Origin: Paenisporosarcina sp050269735
GTDB lineage: Bacteria > Bacillota > Bacilli > Bacillales_A > Planococcaceae
DNA length: 64,000 nucleotides
Assembly: GCF_050269735.1 (NCBI RefSeq)
Contig: NZ_JBNNIX010000001.1
Coordinates: 124,001 to 188,000, forward strand
Direction: 5' to 3'
The translations under genes and the position numbers were made by a program. Within the stretch, counting starts at the first letter, position 1; every line of letters begins with the position of its first letter. The notes under the pieces were generated by a model that was not told the origin of the DNA, ran no database searches, and saw nothing but the letters and a program-made list of their open reading frames with translations. This document shows, piece by piece, positions 34,477-43,480 of this stretch.

Positions 34477-34921
34477 CTTTGGTCTAATTCACAATGATTT
34501 GCATCAAGGGAATTTTTTCGTTAAAGCACAACAACTCATTATTTTTGATTTCGATGATTGTGCTTACAATTGGTTTGTCCAAGATTTGTCAGCTTCCATC
34601 TATCATGCCATGTGGACTGGAAGCGCATACCATCCAGAATGGATTACTTTCCAACAAGAATTCTTGAATCATTTTCTCGATGGATATCTTCAAATTCGGT
34701 CACTCAATGAAGCGGACTTAATCCAGCTCAAGCTGTTTCTACAGGTAAGGGAATTATTTTTGTACCTGCTGTTTCAGAAAACATGGAACAAAAATACTTT
34801 GGAACAATGGCAGTCTGATAAGTTGAAGGAACTCGAAGTGAACTTACGATATCGAAAAACGCCGTATGAAAAAGAATTCACCTCGTGGATGAACGAAACT
34901 TTTAATCGCGACTTTTCGTAA
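34477..34921 (+). pseudogene. 3' fragment of an aminoglycoside/choline phosphotransferase-type kinase
   Basis: The frame reads RFGLIHNDLHQGNFF, then LIIFDFDDCAYNWFVQDLS. This gives the Brenner catalytic loop (HNDLHQGN) and the Mg-binding DFDDC of APH-fold kinases, followed by the normal C-terminal helices to TAA 34919-34921. The N-terminal lobe (ATP-binding half, about 180 residues) is absent. The earliest ATG in frame (34499) starts after the catalytic Asp. It cannot be an active kinase. Confidence 0.75.
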
Positions 34922-34944
34922 ATACATAAAAAGGAGTGAATGAT

Positions 34945-35925
34945 ATGAAGATGGTTCAGGTGAAAGAAGATTTGCTATCAACATATGAACAAGTAAAAAG
35001 CGCAATTAGTTGGACTGTTGATAAGCGAATTGCGTTATCGATAGCGAGTTACTATGTCACAACAGGTAAAACATTCGATGGCAAACGATTCTTGGCAACT
35101 TCAGATGTGATTAAGCAAAAATCTGGCTGGACATCACCACTTCGATCACATATTCACTATATGATGGCGGCAATCTTGACGAAGGATGATGAAGATCCGT
35201 CCATTTCAATTGATACCTTACTGACGAAAACAGAATCATTAAAATCTGCAGGCTTTAAAACAAATGTCTACAGTTACTTAGCGGCTCTTTTAATGAGTGA
35301 CGAAAAATCCTTACAAGATGCCGAAGCTGCGCAAGCTAAACTCTTATATGATGCGATGAAGGGACATCATCCATTCCTGACACAGCCGGATGATGTGCCG
35401 TATGCAGTCATGCTTGGAAGACTGGCAGGAGATCAGAAAGAACGAGCGGCAACAATGAATCGATATTATACGGAACTTTGGCCACAAGGTTTTCATATGG
35501 GAAATGAACTTCAATGGATGTCGCAAATTCTTACATATAAAAGCCCGAGTTATCAAACCAATATAGTTGGTCAGGCTGTGCATATAAGGGACCAACTGAA
35601 AGCTGCAGGCATTAAAATAAAATCCATGCATTATGTCATGGTAGGCTTTTTGGCAACCTTGGAAATAAAAGATGAGGAATTGCAACATGTCATTGAAACG
35701 TACCGTCAATTGGAAACAATGAAGCTTTTCAATTGGTATAAAGAGATGATTTTTCCAATAGCGGTCCAACTCGAAACGAAACACATTATCGATAATGAAG
35801 GAACAGCCTCCGTTAGCTTCGCCACTACGATTGAAATGGTGATGCAAGCCCAACAAGCTGCCATGATTGCGTCGATGGCAGCAACGAATGCGGCAGTTGC
35901 GTCAAGTGGTGGAGGAGAATGTTAG
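34945..35925 (+). CDS. DUF4003-family protein
   Basis: 326 residues from ATG 34945, with AAAGGAG eight bases upstream. The GTG at 34936 overlaps the ribosome site. It is an all-helical cytosolic protein. HYMMAAILT, FLTQPDDVPYAVMLGRLAGD and YYTELWPQGFHMGNELQWMSQIL follow the pattern of Bacillus DUF4003 proteins. The Ala/Met-rich C-terminus ends in GGGEC. It is 44 bases upstream of the aldehyde dehydrogenase and may be co-transcribed with it. The function is unknown. Confidence 0.78.
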   Translation: MKMVQVKEDLLSTYEQVKSAISWTVDKRIALSIASYYVTTGKTFDGKRFLATSDVIKQKSGWTSPLRSHIHYMMAAILTKDDEDPSISIDTLLTKTESLKSAGFKTNVYSYLAALLMSDEKSLQDAEAAQAKLLYDAMKGHHPFLTQPDDVPYAVMLGRLAGDQKERAATMNRYYTELWPQGFHMGNELQWMSQILTYKSPSYQTNIVGQAVHIRDQLKAAGIKIKSMHYVMVGFLATLEIKDEELQHVIETYRQLETMKLFNWYKEMIFPIAVQLETKHIIDNEGTASVSFATTIEMVMQAQQAAMIASMAATNAAVASSGGGEC

Positions 35926-35969
35926 AATAGGGACGAATGTATAGATAACGACTTCAGGAGGTGTTTCTT

Positions 35970-37397
35970 TTGAAAGAAACCGGACTTTGGATTAATGGAG
36001 ATTGGCGTGAAGCAAGTGGAACGTATGAATTGAAAGCTCCTTATGATGGAAAACTGCTTGCTAAAGTGGCAAAAGGATCACCGGAAGATGTGAAAGTAGC
36101 AATTGCTGGCGCGGAACAAGCCTTTCATTCCTTCAAAAAATGGACGGCTTATGATCGGGCAGAAATTTTATATAAAGTGGTCAACATTATGCGCGAACGT
36201 AAAGAAGAGCTCGCCATGATATTGGCGCAAGAAGCTGGCAAACCGTTGAAAACGTCTCGTGGTGAAGTGGATCGCACGATTGCGACCTATCAATTTGCTG
36301 CAGAGGAAGCGAAGCAATACCGAGGGGAAACCATTCCGATGGACGCTGCCCCAGGAGGTGCGAACCGAATTGGCTGGACAAAAAAAGAAGCGATCGGGGT
36401 TGTGGCAGCGATTACGCCGTTCAATTTCCCATTCAATTTAGTGGCGCATAAACTAGGACCTGCTTTCGCAGTGGGGAATACGGTTGTTTTGAAGCCGGCA
36501 ACCCAAACACCGTTGAGTTCACTGGTCATGGCCGATATTTTCAAAGAAGCTGGTTTACCGGATGGTGCGCTTCAAATTGTAACAGGAAGCGGGAGCGAGT
36601 TAAGTGACGCTCTCATTACACATCCAGCAGTTAAAAAAGTGACGTTTACTGGAAGTGTTCCTGTCGGGTTGAAAATTAAAGAAAAAGTGGGTCTACGCAA
36701 AATTACGCTTGAACTAGGTTCAAACGCTGCCTTGATTGTAGAGCCAAGTGTGCCTATCGAAAAAATCGTCAAACGTTGTGCAGAAGGGGCATTCAGCTTT
36801 TCGGGACAGGTATGTATTTCTTTACAACGCATTTACGTGAACCGCGAAGTTTATGATGAATTCGTGCAAGGGTTTGTGGATGAAACGAAAAAACTAATAG
36901 TTGGCGATCCACTGGATGAACAAACCGATGTCGGTTCAATGATTCATCCAGACGAAGTGGAACGCATTGTCAGTTGGATTGAAGAAGCAAAATCGCAAGG
37001 GGCGACAGTTGCGACAGGAGGCGAATTTACAGAACGTCAGCTACATCCTACTGTACTAATAGGTGCTAAAGAAGATATGAAAGTTGTATGCGAAGAAGTC
37101 TTTGCGCCAATTGTCTCCGTTATTCCTTATGACACATTGGATGAAGCAATCGAGTGGGTAAATGCTTCACAGTTTGGATTGAATGCAGCCATTTACACGA
37201 ATGTCTTGACGGATGCGATGAAAGCGGCCGATGAAATTGAAGCGGGAGCTGTCATCATCAATGACATTCCAACTTTCCGGGTCGACAACATGCCTTACGG
37301 CGGCGTGAAAATGAGTGGCTATGGCCGCGAAGGCGTCAAATTTGCCGTCGATGAAATGACTGAATTGAAGTTTATTACGATGAAAACCGTGTTTTGA
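35970..37397 (+). CDS. Aldehyde dehydrogenase family protein
   Basis: 475 residues from TTG 35970, seven bases after AGGAGGTG. The GTG at 35961 lies within that site. ITPFNFPFNLVAHKLGPAFAVGN is the coenzyme motif, LELGSNAAL carries the general-base Glu (Ser replaces a Gly), and FSGQVCISLQRI holds the catalytic Cys. The VCISLQR motif groups it with lactaldehyde/sulfolactaldehyde/phosphate-independent semialdehyde dehydrogenases rather than the AcoD type at 20838. The substrate is not determined. Confidence 0.88.
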   Translation: MKETGLWINGDWREASGTYELKAPYDGKLLAKVAKGSPEDVKVAIAGAEQAFHSFKKWTAYDRAEILYKVVNIMRERKEELAMILAQEAGKPLKTSRGEVDRTIATYQFAAEEAKQYRGETIPMDAAPGGANRIGWTKKEAIGVVAAITPFNFPFNLVAHKLGPAFAVGNTVVLKPATQTPLSSLVMADIFKEAGLPDGALQIVTGSGSELSDALITHPAVKKVTFTGSVPVGLKIKEKVGLRKITLELGSNAALIVEPSVPIEKIVKRCAEGAFSFSGQVCISLQRIYVNREVYDEFVQGFVDETKKLIVGDPLDEQTDVGSMIHPDEVERIVSWIEEAKSQGATVATGGEFTERQLHPTVLIGAKEDMKVVCEEVFAPIVSVIPYDTLDEAIEWVNASQFGLNAAIYTNVLTDAMKAADEIEAGAVIINDIPTFRVDNMPYGGVKMSGYGREGVKFAVDEMTELKFITMKTVF

Positions 37398-37408
37398 ACA
37401 TGAAGAAG

Positions 37409-37445
37409 CACCACAATTGATCAGCTCAATTGTGGTGATTTTTTT
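37409..37445 (+). terminator. Terminator of the second aldehyde dehydrogenase gene
   Basis: Perfect 12-bp stem CACCACAATTGA/TCAATTGTGGTG with a 5-nt loop, then a run of T that ends where array E starts. Confidence 0.92.
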
Positions 37446-37571
37446 GTCCATTTGGAGCGGGTTTCCGTCCATTCGGAGCTGTTTTTCGTCCAGTTAAGTT
37501 GGTTTTCTGTCCACTCAAGTTGAGTTTTCGTCCAGTCATTCGTCGTTTCCGTCCATTCGCTCTGGAGAGGA
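37446..37571. repeat. 21-bp-period array E (core CGTCCATTCG...TTTTC), six units
   Basis: GTCCA/GTCCAG cores start at 37446, 37467, 37488, 37509, 37530 and 37551. Each is preceded by TTTC/TTTTC and followed by 8-9 variable bases. The first unit begins on the base after the terminator T-run. Read on the minus strand it forms a spurious NGRK-type heptapeptide repeat. Confidence 0.92.
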
Positions 37572-37715
37572 CACGATTCTTTTCGGGAAAGACACACCAG
37601 TCCGTTTTAATAAAATGAGAAGGAGTAACGAGAGTAATAGAGAATTTATTAGTAATAAACTTTGAATAACCAATCGTAAGGTGTAAGAACTCAAAAATAA
37701 ATCGGGGGGATATGG

Positions 37716-37925
37716 TTGAATAATTTAATCGCAACACTGTTTCTATTGTTCGGGTTTCTCATATTGACGTTGACGTATTTTGATACATTTACGGAACCAG
37801 ATGGTATTCGATGGTTGGCAGGAGGGCTAATTACAATAGGACTTTCAATATTTACCATGGCATTATTGAAAATAAGTAAAGAACAAGATGCACAAATAAC
37901 AGCTGAAAAGTTGAAGGATTCTTGA
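37716..37925 (+). CDS. Small two-helix membrane protein, unknown
   Basis: 69 residues. The first helix covers about residues 4-24 (IATLFLLFGFLILTLTYFD) and the second about 31-50 (WLAGGLITIGLSIFTMALL). The tail is charged. The start is TTG 37716 behind CGGGGGGA. It is convergent with the gene at 37931, separated by only five bases. No family is recognised. Confidence 0.7.
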   Translation: MNNLIATLFLLFGFLILTLTYFDTFTEPDGIRWLAGGLITIGLSIFTMALLKISKEQDAQITAEKLKDS

Positions 37926-37930
37926 CTCTA

Positions 37931-38212
37931 CTAATTTTTGTTCCTTGACTTGTTAAGTTTGGCAACTTGATTTGTTAAATAATCAATTTGTTTTTGCATT
38001 TGTATCAATTGCTTATCTTGGCTATTTTGATTTTGGAAGTCTTGTGTATTGCTGTTAGCAGCTTCTTCTAAGGCTAGCGCAGCCGCAACAGTTGCTAAAG
38101 CATCACCGAATGTAGTGATCACTGATGCAATCAAAGCAAGTTTAGCAGAATTGTTTTCTGAAATTGAGGTGTTTTGAATATAAGAATCAGAATTCATATG
38201 ATTTTTATTCAA
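37931..38212 (-). CDS. Small protein with Ala-rich helix and coiled-coil tail, unknown
   Basis: About 93 residues. An Ala/Leu-rich segment, AKLALIASVITTFGDALATVAAALALEEAA, is followed by a Gln/Asn-rich stretch and a C-terminal coiled coil (LIQMQKQIDYLTNQVAKLNK). The start is uncertain. TTG 38212 has a GGGGGC site eight bases upstream, ATG 38197 and TTG 38227 are alternatives with poorer sites. A sporulation or envelope role is conceivable but nothing proves it. Confidence 0.65.
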   Translation of the reverse strand: MNKNHMNSDSYIQNTSISENNSAKLALIASVITTFGDALATVAAALALEEAANSNTQDFQNQNSQDKQLIQMQKQIDYLTNQVAKLNKSRNKN

Positions 38213-38357
38213 TCTTCTTGCCCCCAATATTCTTCATTGATGTCATAAAATTTTGGTATCATATTTATTTAATGCGTAGAGTTTCTTTTCTGTGTAGGAA
38301 AAATATTGTGGTGTCGATTTTCGTACGGTTGTAATTAGAGTGCATAATATTTTTTCC

Positions 38358-38392
38358 TAAAAAGACCTCATGTGCATTCAGCGCATGAGGTT
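38358..38392 (-). terminator. Terminator of the trp operon
   Basis: On the minus strand, stem ACCTCATG/CATGAGGT extended by GCG/TGC is followed by CTTTTT. Confidence 0.82.
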
Positions 38393-38443
38393 CCAATTAG
38401 TCTTTTTAATGTATAGGACGATTATGAATCGTACTTTTACACT

Positions 38444-39232
38444 TTAAACAATCTCCACCGTTTTTGAAGCGGCAATCAACTCGCGGATGCAATCAAGATT
38501 CCCCTCATGAAATGCATCAACTATACGACTTCCCACAATGACCCCGTCTGCAAGCTTGCCCATTTCGCGTACCTGTTCAGGCGTGGAGATCCCGAACCCT
38601 GCCATAACTGGGACCGGGCTTACTTCTTTCAGCTTCGCCAAATGTTCGCCAACATTCGCTGCAAACTCAGCGCGCGCACCTGTGATACCGGTAACCGTAA
38701 CTGCATATAGAAATCCTTCTGAAGCTTTCGCAATTCGCTCGATTCGTTCTTGAGGGCTAGTCAGACTGACCAATTGAACGAGAGCCAAATCGTGTTTTGA
38801 GAACTCATCCTTCACCATCGTACTTTCTTCAAGCGGTAAATCGGGAACAATCAATCCACTAACGCCAGCCTCAGCACAGTCTTGTGCAAACTTTTCGATC
38901 CCATAGCGGAACACTGGATTCAAGTATGTCATTAAGACAATCGGTATTGTTACCTCATTACGCAAAGACATGATTTCTTCTAACACACCACGCAATGTCA
39001 CGCCTGAAGCTAAGGCGCGTTTCCCGGCTTCCTGGATGGTTGGACCATCTGCAACAGGGTCAGAGAAAGGGATTCCGAGCTCGACTGCAGTGGCGCCGGA
39101 TTCCTGAAGAAACAGTAATTGTTCACGGAGGTTGTGTAACCCGCCGTCCCCGGCCATGATATAAGGGATGAACGCTTTTCCACCAGTGGCGACTTGCTGT
39201 TCTATTGCGGTTTGCAATTTCATTTTAGTCAT
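38444..39232 (-). CDS. trpA: Tryptophan synthase alpha chain
   Basis: 262 residues from ATG 39232. The frame extends to 39271 within trpB. IPYIMAGDGGL, the catalytic Glu in AVELGIPFSDPVADGP, the catalytic Asp in GLIVPDLPLEE, and the phosphate site VGSRIVDA are all present. It splits indole-3-glycerol phosphate to indole. It is the last gene of the operon and overlaps trpB by eight bases, with its GGAGGTGG site in the trpB end. Confidence 0.95.
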   Translation of the reverse strand: MTKMKLQTAIEQQVATGGKAFIPYIMAGDGGLHNLREQLLFLQESGATAVELGIPFSDPVADGPTIQEAGKRALASGVTLRGVLEEIMSLRNEVTIPIVLMTYLNPVFRYGIEKFAQDCAEAGVSGLIVPDLPLEESTMVKDEFSKHDLALVQLVSLTSPQERIERIAKASEGFLYAVTVTGITGARAEFAANVGEHLAKLKEVSPVPVMAGFGISTPEQVREMGKLADGVIVGSRIVDAFHEGNLDCIRELIAASKTVEIV

Positions 39233-40439
39233 TTGGTCCACCTCCAAGCGCATCGCGAACCGTAACGACATCTTTGTCTCCGCGTCCTGATAAACAAATC
39301 ACGACAATCTCCTCTTCACTCATCCGAGCTGCCAGTTCGCCGGCAAAATGAATGGCATGAGCAGACTCAAGAGCGGGGAGGATGCCTTCCGTTCTAGCAA
39401 GCAGTTGGACAGCAGCTAATGCCTGTTCATCCGTTACCGACGTGTACTCCACACGACCATTTTCATGTAAGAAGCTATGTTCGGGTCCGATTCCTGGATA
39501 ATCGAGTCCAGCTGAAATGGAGTGTGCTTCCTGAATTTGACCTGCATCATCTTGTAGTAAATACATAAGTGCGCCGTGCAAAACGCCTACAGAACCTTTC
39601 GTCAATGTAGCTGCGTGTTGATTGGTATCCAGACCAGCGCCAGCTGCTTCCACGCCGAACAATTTCACGTCTTTGTCTTCAATAAAAGGATAGAACATTC
39701 CCATGGCATTACTGCCGCCACCAATACAGGCAACGATTGCATCCGGCAGGCGACCTTCTTTTTTGACGATTTGTTTTCGAGTTTCGTCACCAATGACGCG
39801 TTGGAAATCACGCACAATTTTAGGGAAGGGGTGTGGTCCTAAAACTGAGCCCATAATGTAGTGAGTGTCCCCAACATTCGTCACCCAGTAACGCAGCGCT
39901 TCGTTAACGGCATCCTTCAACGTTCGACTGCCTTGTGTCACGGTAACGACTTTTGCACCCAGCAGCTCCATACGGAATACATTCAGTTGCTGACGACGGA
40001 CGTCTTCTTCGCCCATGAAAATCACACATTCCAAGTCTAGCAACGCACACACCGTTGCAGTTGCCACACCATGCTGACCAGCGCCGGTTTCTGCAACAAC
40101 TTTGCGTTTGCCCATACGGACAGCAAGAAGTGCCTGACCGATCGTGTTGTTAATTTTATGGGCGCCTGTATGATTAAGATCTTCACGTTTCAAGTAAATC
40201 TTGGCACCACCCATTTTCTTCGTTAAGCGTTCGGCATAGTAAAGGGGGTTTTCCCGACCCACATAATCTTTTAAGTAGTAACGGAATTCCTCAAGAAAAG
40301 CATCGTCTTGAATAGCTAAATCGTAAGCTTCCTCTAATTCAATCACAGCTTGCATCAATGTCTCAGGAACAAATCTTCCGCCGAATCTGCCATAATGTCC
40401 AGTTGCGTTTGGTTGGTTGTAGGTAGTTTGCACGCTCAT
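39225..40439 (-). CDS. trpB: Tryptophan synthase beta chain
   Basis: 404 residues. The PLP Lys lies in HTGAHKINNTIGQALL, the phosphate loop is CIGGGSNAMGMF, and AETGAGQHGVATAT and GRFGGRFVPETLM are classic TrpB1 signatures. It joins indole and serine to tryptophan. ATG 40439 overlaps the trpF stop by four bases, indicating translational coupling. Confidence 0.96.
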   Translation of the reverse strand: MSVQTTYNQPNATGHYGRFGGRFVPETLMQAVIELEEAYDLAIQDDAFLEEFRYYLKDYVGRENPLYYAERLTKKMGGAKIYLKREDLNHTGAHKINNTIGQALLAVRMGKRKVVAETGAGQHGVATATVCALLDLECVIFMGEEDVRRQQLNVFRMELLGAKVVTVTQGSRTLKDAVNEALRYWVTNVGDTHYIMGSVLGPHPFPKIVRDFQRVIGDETRKQIVKKEGRLPDAIVACIGGGSNAMGMFYPFIEDKDVKLFGVEAAGAGLDTNQHAATLTKGSVGVLHGALMYLLQDDAGQIQEAHSISAGLDYPGIGPEHSFLHENGRVEYTSVTDEQALAAVQLLARTEGILPALESAHAIHFAGELAARMSEEEIVVICLSGRGDKDVVTVRDALGGGPND

Positions 40440-41050
40440 CTCTCCTCATCTCGAACAGCACGTATAAACGTGCGGATTTTTTCTGCATCTTTCTTTTGCT
40501 CTGTCTCAACTCCACTAGATACATCCACCATAAAAGGGTGGACGGTGTTTATGGCTTCTCTTACATTACTTTCATTCAAGCCGCCAGCTAGTACGACTTT
40601 CTCAAGCGGAATATTGGCTTTTGCAAGGAGTGTCCAGTCAAATGACTGACCCGAACCTCCACGAAATTCTAAGCCTGGCGCATCAAACAAGAAATAATCA
40701 ACTTCATATTGAGCGGCCTTTTGTACGTCTTCAAAACTATTTATCGATAACGCTTTAATTGTAGGGAAAGATAAATTTCGAACATATTCGGGTGTTTCAT
40801 CACCATGAAGCTGAACGACATCCAGTGGGACTTCTTTTGCGATTCGTTCCACTTCTTCTAATGCTTTATTGACGAAGACGCCAATTTTCAATACTTCACT
40901 CGGAACTGCATCGGCAAGTTCTTTTGCAGTTTCAACAGTTAGTTGACGGCGACTGGGTGCGAACACAAATCCAACCGCATCAGCTCCTGCGTTAATAGCT
41001 GTTTTCACATCTTCCGGTTCCATCAATCCACAAATTTTGACTTTAGTCAT
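40436..41050 (-). CDS. trpF: Phosphoribosylanthranilate isomerase
   Basis: 204 residues from ATG 41050. The catalytic Cys lies in KVKICGL and the Asp in FLFDAPG. VQLHGDE and LAGGLNESNV with VDVSSGVE form the phosphate site. The start overlaps the trpC stop (TGATG). A parS-like palindrome lies in the adjacent trpC end. Confidence 0.95.
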   Translation of the reverse strand: MTKVKICGLMEPEDVKTAINAGADAVGFVFAPSRRQLTVETAKELADAVPSEVLKIGVFVNKALEEVERIAKEVPLDVVQLHGDETPEYVRNLSFPTIKALSINSFEDVQKAAQYEVDYFLFDAPGLEFRGGSGQSFDWTLLAKANIPLEKVVLAGGLNESNVREAINTVHPFMVDVSSGVETEQKKDAEKIRTFIRAVRDEER

Positions 41051-41838
41051 CAATATTCACCACGTTTCACGTGAAACGTATGCAATATTTCGTCAATATT
41101 TTTAGTACGCATTAACGTTTCCCCAACCAGTACTGCATGTGCTCCGACTTGGGCAACTGAAATGGCATCAGAAACGTCTGCAATTCCACTTTCACTGATT
41201 AATACACGTTGCTCATGAAAAGGGAAGTGTGCTGCGATTTGTACGGTGTTCGCTAAATCCACTTCGAACGTTTTGAGATTGCGATTATTTACACCAATCA
41301 TTTTTGCATCTATCGCCAAAGCTCTTTGCAATTCATCTACGTCATGAACCTCAACCAAAACTTCCAGGTTCAACCTACTGGCATAGTCAAATAGCTCCTG
41401 AAGAAGCGGTTGTTCAAGGGCCGCAACAATTAACAGAATGACGGATGCGCCAGCACGTTTTGCCTGGTCAATCTGTAAAGGGTGGATAATAAAGTCCTTG
41501 CAGAGAACGGGGAGGTTGACTGCAGAAGAAACAGCTTGTAAATCATCCATCGATCCCTTGAAAAATTGTTGATCGGTCAATACAGAAATCGCTGCCGCGC
41601 CAGCCTTTTCATAAGCCAGTGCCTGTTGAACGGGATTGACATTGCCATTAATTAAACCTTTTGAAGGGGACGCGCGTTTGATTTCTGAAATGACCTGTAA
41701 ATGCTGCGTGTTATATAAACTCTCAAAAAGTGAAGGTTGATTAGAAGTCGTTTTAGTAAATTCTGAAAGGTCTTGTTGCTTCAGTAAACCTGCTACTTCT
41801 AGTTTCTTCACTTCTAAAATCTGCTCCAAAATTGTCAT
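41050..41838 (-). CDS. trpC: Indole-3-glycerol phosphate synthase
   Basis: 262 residues. The TIM-barrel enzyme shows SEIKRASPSKGLI (catalytic Lys and Glu), LCKDFIIHPLQI, VLVEVHDVDEL, IGVNNRNLKTFEVD and VLISESGI. It overlaps trpD by four bases. The last codons (TFHVKR) coincide with an 18-bp perfect DNA palindrome resembling parS. Confidence 0.95.
   Translation of the reverse strand: MTILEQILEVKKLEVAGLLKQQDLSEFTKTTSNQPSLFESLYNTQHLQVISEIKRASPSKGLINGNVNPVQQALAYEKAGAAAISVLTDQQFFKGSMDDLQAVSSAVNLPVLCKDFIIHPLQIDQAKRAGASVILLIVAALEQPLLQELFDYASRLNLEVLVEVHDVDELQRALAIDAKMIGVNNRNLKTFEVDLANTVQIAAHFPFHEQRVLISESGIADVSDAISVAQVGAHAVLVGETLMRTKNIDEILHTFHVKRGEY
41063..41078. promoter_or_regulatory. parS-like palindrome inside the trpC 3' end
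   Basis: CGTTTCACGTGAAACG is a perfect palindrome that extends to 18 bp (41062-41079). It matches the Bacillus parS consensus TGTTTCACGTGAAACA at 14 of 16 positions, differing only at the two outer bases. It lies in coding sequence, as one B. subtilis parS site does. Confidence 0.45.
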
Positions 41839-42866
41839 GCGTTCACCTCCAAATGATTCCGGTTCTGGCTGTATGCGATCACTGATTTCATGACACTAAG
41901 CGCCCGACCGTTAGAAATGGTCTTCCGTGCTTTATGAACGCCTTCCTGAATGGTTGAAACGGTACCTGCTGCGAACAATCCGATTCCTGCATTTAACAAC
42001 ACAGTATCTAAATAAGGGGATGGTTCCCCACGTAAAACACGCTTCAAAATTTCAGCATTATCTTTAGCGTCTCCACCACGAATCGCTTCGAGTGAAGCAT
42101 ATGGCAACCCAACTTCCTGGGCATTCAGAGTAAACGGGATACAATCGCCGTCTTTCATGAGCACGAGATGGTTATCTCCCGCCAAAGATGCTTCATCCAT
42201 TCCGCCAGCACCACTCAAGACAATTGCGCTTTTTCGGCCAAGTCGATGAAGGGCAGCGGCGATATCCATCAATTTATCCGGACGGTATACACCAACCATT
42301 TGGGACGTTAATTCCACTGGATTGGTTAAGGGACCAATCATATTGAATATTGTCGGTTTTCCCATCGATTTTCGAATGGATTGAATCCGTTTCATTTTTG
42401 GATGAACATGTGGAGCGAATAAAAAAGCGATGTTCGTTTGATTCAATAATTCATCCACTTCGCGTGGTAGAAAATCCAAGGCAATGCCAAGTTCTTCAAG
42501 TACATCGGCGCTACCGGTTCTGCTCGAAATACTGCGGTTTCCGTGCTTGGCGATTTTCAGTCCTGCCCCTGCTAAAACGAATGAAGATGTGGTGCTAATA
42601 TTAAAGCTTTGGGAACCATCGCCTCCCGTTCCGCAGTTATCAAATACAAGGGGGGAGGTCACAGGAATCTGTGTCGCATTTTCCCGTAAAACTTCAACCA
42701 GTGCTGCAATTTCTTCTGTAGTTTCGCCTTTTATAGATAAGGCGTTTAAGAAATTCGCGATATCCACACCAGCAGATTCTTCTGAAAACATGGCGTTTGT
42801 AGCTTCTCTCATCTCACTGTACGTCAGTGAATTTCCACCACGTACACTCTCTGTAAATCTTCTCAT
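41835..42866 (-). CDS. trpD: Anthranilate phosphoribosyltransferase
   Basis: 343 residues. CGTGGDGSQSFNIST is the PRPP/Mg site, KHGNRSISSRTGSADVLEELG binds anthranilate, and FNMIGPLTNP is conserved. AGGAGAG precedes ATG 42866. It follows trpG after 32 bases, the largest gap inside the operon. Confidence 0.95.
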   Translation of the reverse strand: MRRFTESVRGGNSLTYSEMREATNAMFSEESAGVDIANFLNALSIKGETTEEIAALVEVLRENATQIPVTSPLVFDNCGTGGDGSQSFNISTTSSFVLAGAGLKIAKHGNRSISSRTGSADVLEELGIALDFLPREVDELLNQTNIAFLFAPHVHPKMKRIQSIRKSMGKPTIFNMIGPLTNPVELTSQMVGVYRPDKLMDIAAALHRLGRKSAIVLSGAGGMDEASLAGDNHLVLMKDGDCIPFTLNAQEVGLPYASLEAIRGGDAKDNAEILKRVLRGEPSPYLDTVLLNAGIGLFAAGTVSTIQEGVHKARKTISNGRALSVMKSVIAYSQNRNHLEVNA

Positions 42867-42898
42867 CTCAATCTCTCCTCTGGCTAAATCTCTTCTGA

Positions 42899-43480
42899 CT
42901 AAATCTCAACTGGCTGAGCGATATCCGTTAAAAAGGCTTGAAGAATCTTCTCTCCATCTCGCGTTCCAATGGATTCAGGGTGGAACTGCAAGCCATAAAG
43001 AGGGTATTCCACATGTTGAATGGCCATAATGCTACGATCATCCATCGAAATGGCTGTGGTTTTGAAACAAGGAGGCAAATCCTCCAAGACGAGCGAATGG
43101 TAGCGCATGACAGGTAAGGGTTGCGGCAAATAAGCAAACATTCCTACGTGTGAATGCCGTATAGCAGATACTTTTCCATGCATGACCATCGCAGCCTGTT
43201 TAATTTTCGCACCAAATGCCACGCCAAGAAGTTGGTGACCCAAGCAAACGCCGAGCATGGGGATGGTTTGGTAAAATTCCTGGATAATCGATAAAGAATG
43301 CAACTTGTCATTTGGTGAACCTGGACCAGGTGACAGGACAATCACTCTTGGGTTCATGTGACGAATTTCATCAATCGAAATCTCATCATAGCGGGCAACT
43401 GTTACTTCTTCGCCAAGCATCGAAAGGCTTTGGTACAAGTTGTACGTAAACGAGTCGTAGTGGTCTAGCAGCAAAATCAT
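42899..43480 (-). CDS. trpG: Anthranilate synthase glutamine amidotransferase subunit
   Basis: 193 residues. Class I amidotransferase with Cys79 in GVCLGHQ and the His-Glu pair in LQFHPES. LSPGPGSPND is the oxyanion region. It overlaps trpE by four bases (ATGA), so it is made with TrpE. In B. subtilis the shared subunit is encoded in the folate operon. Here the trp operon carries its own, though it could still also serve PabB. Confidence 0.93.
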   Translation of the reverse strand: MILLLDHYDSFTYNLYQSLSMLGEEVTVARYDEISIDEIRHMNPRVIVLSPGPGSPNDKLHSLSIIQEFYQTIPMLGVCLGHQLLGVAFGAKIKQAAMVMHGKVSAIRHSHVGMFAYLPQPLPVMRYHSLVLEDLPPCFKTTAISMDDRSIMAIQHVEYPLYGLQFHPESIGTRDGEKILQAFLTDIAQPVEI

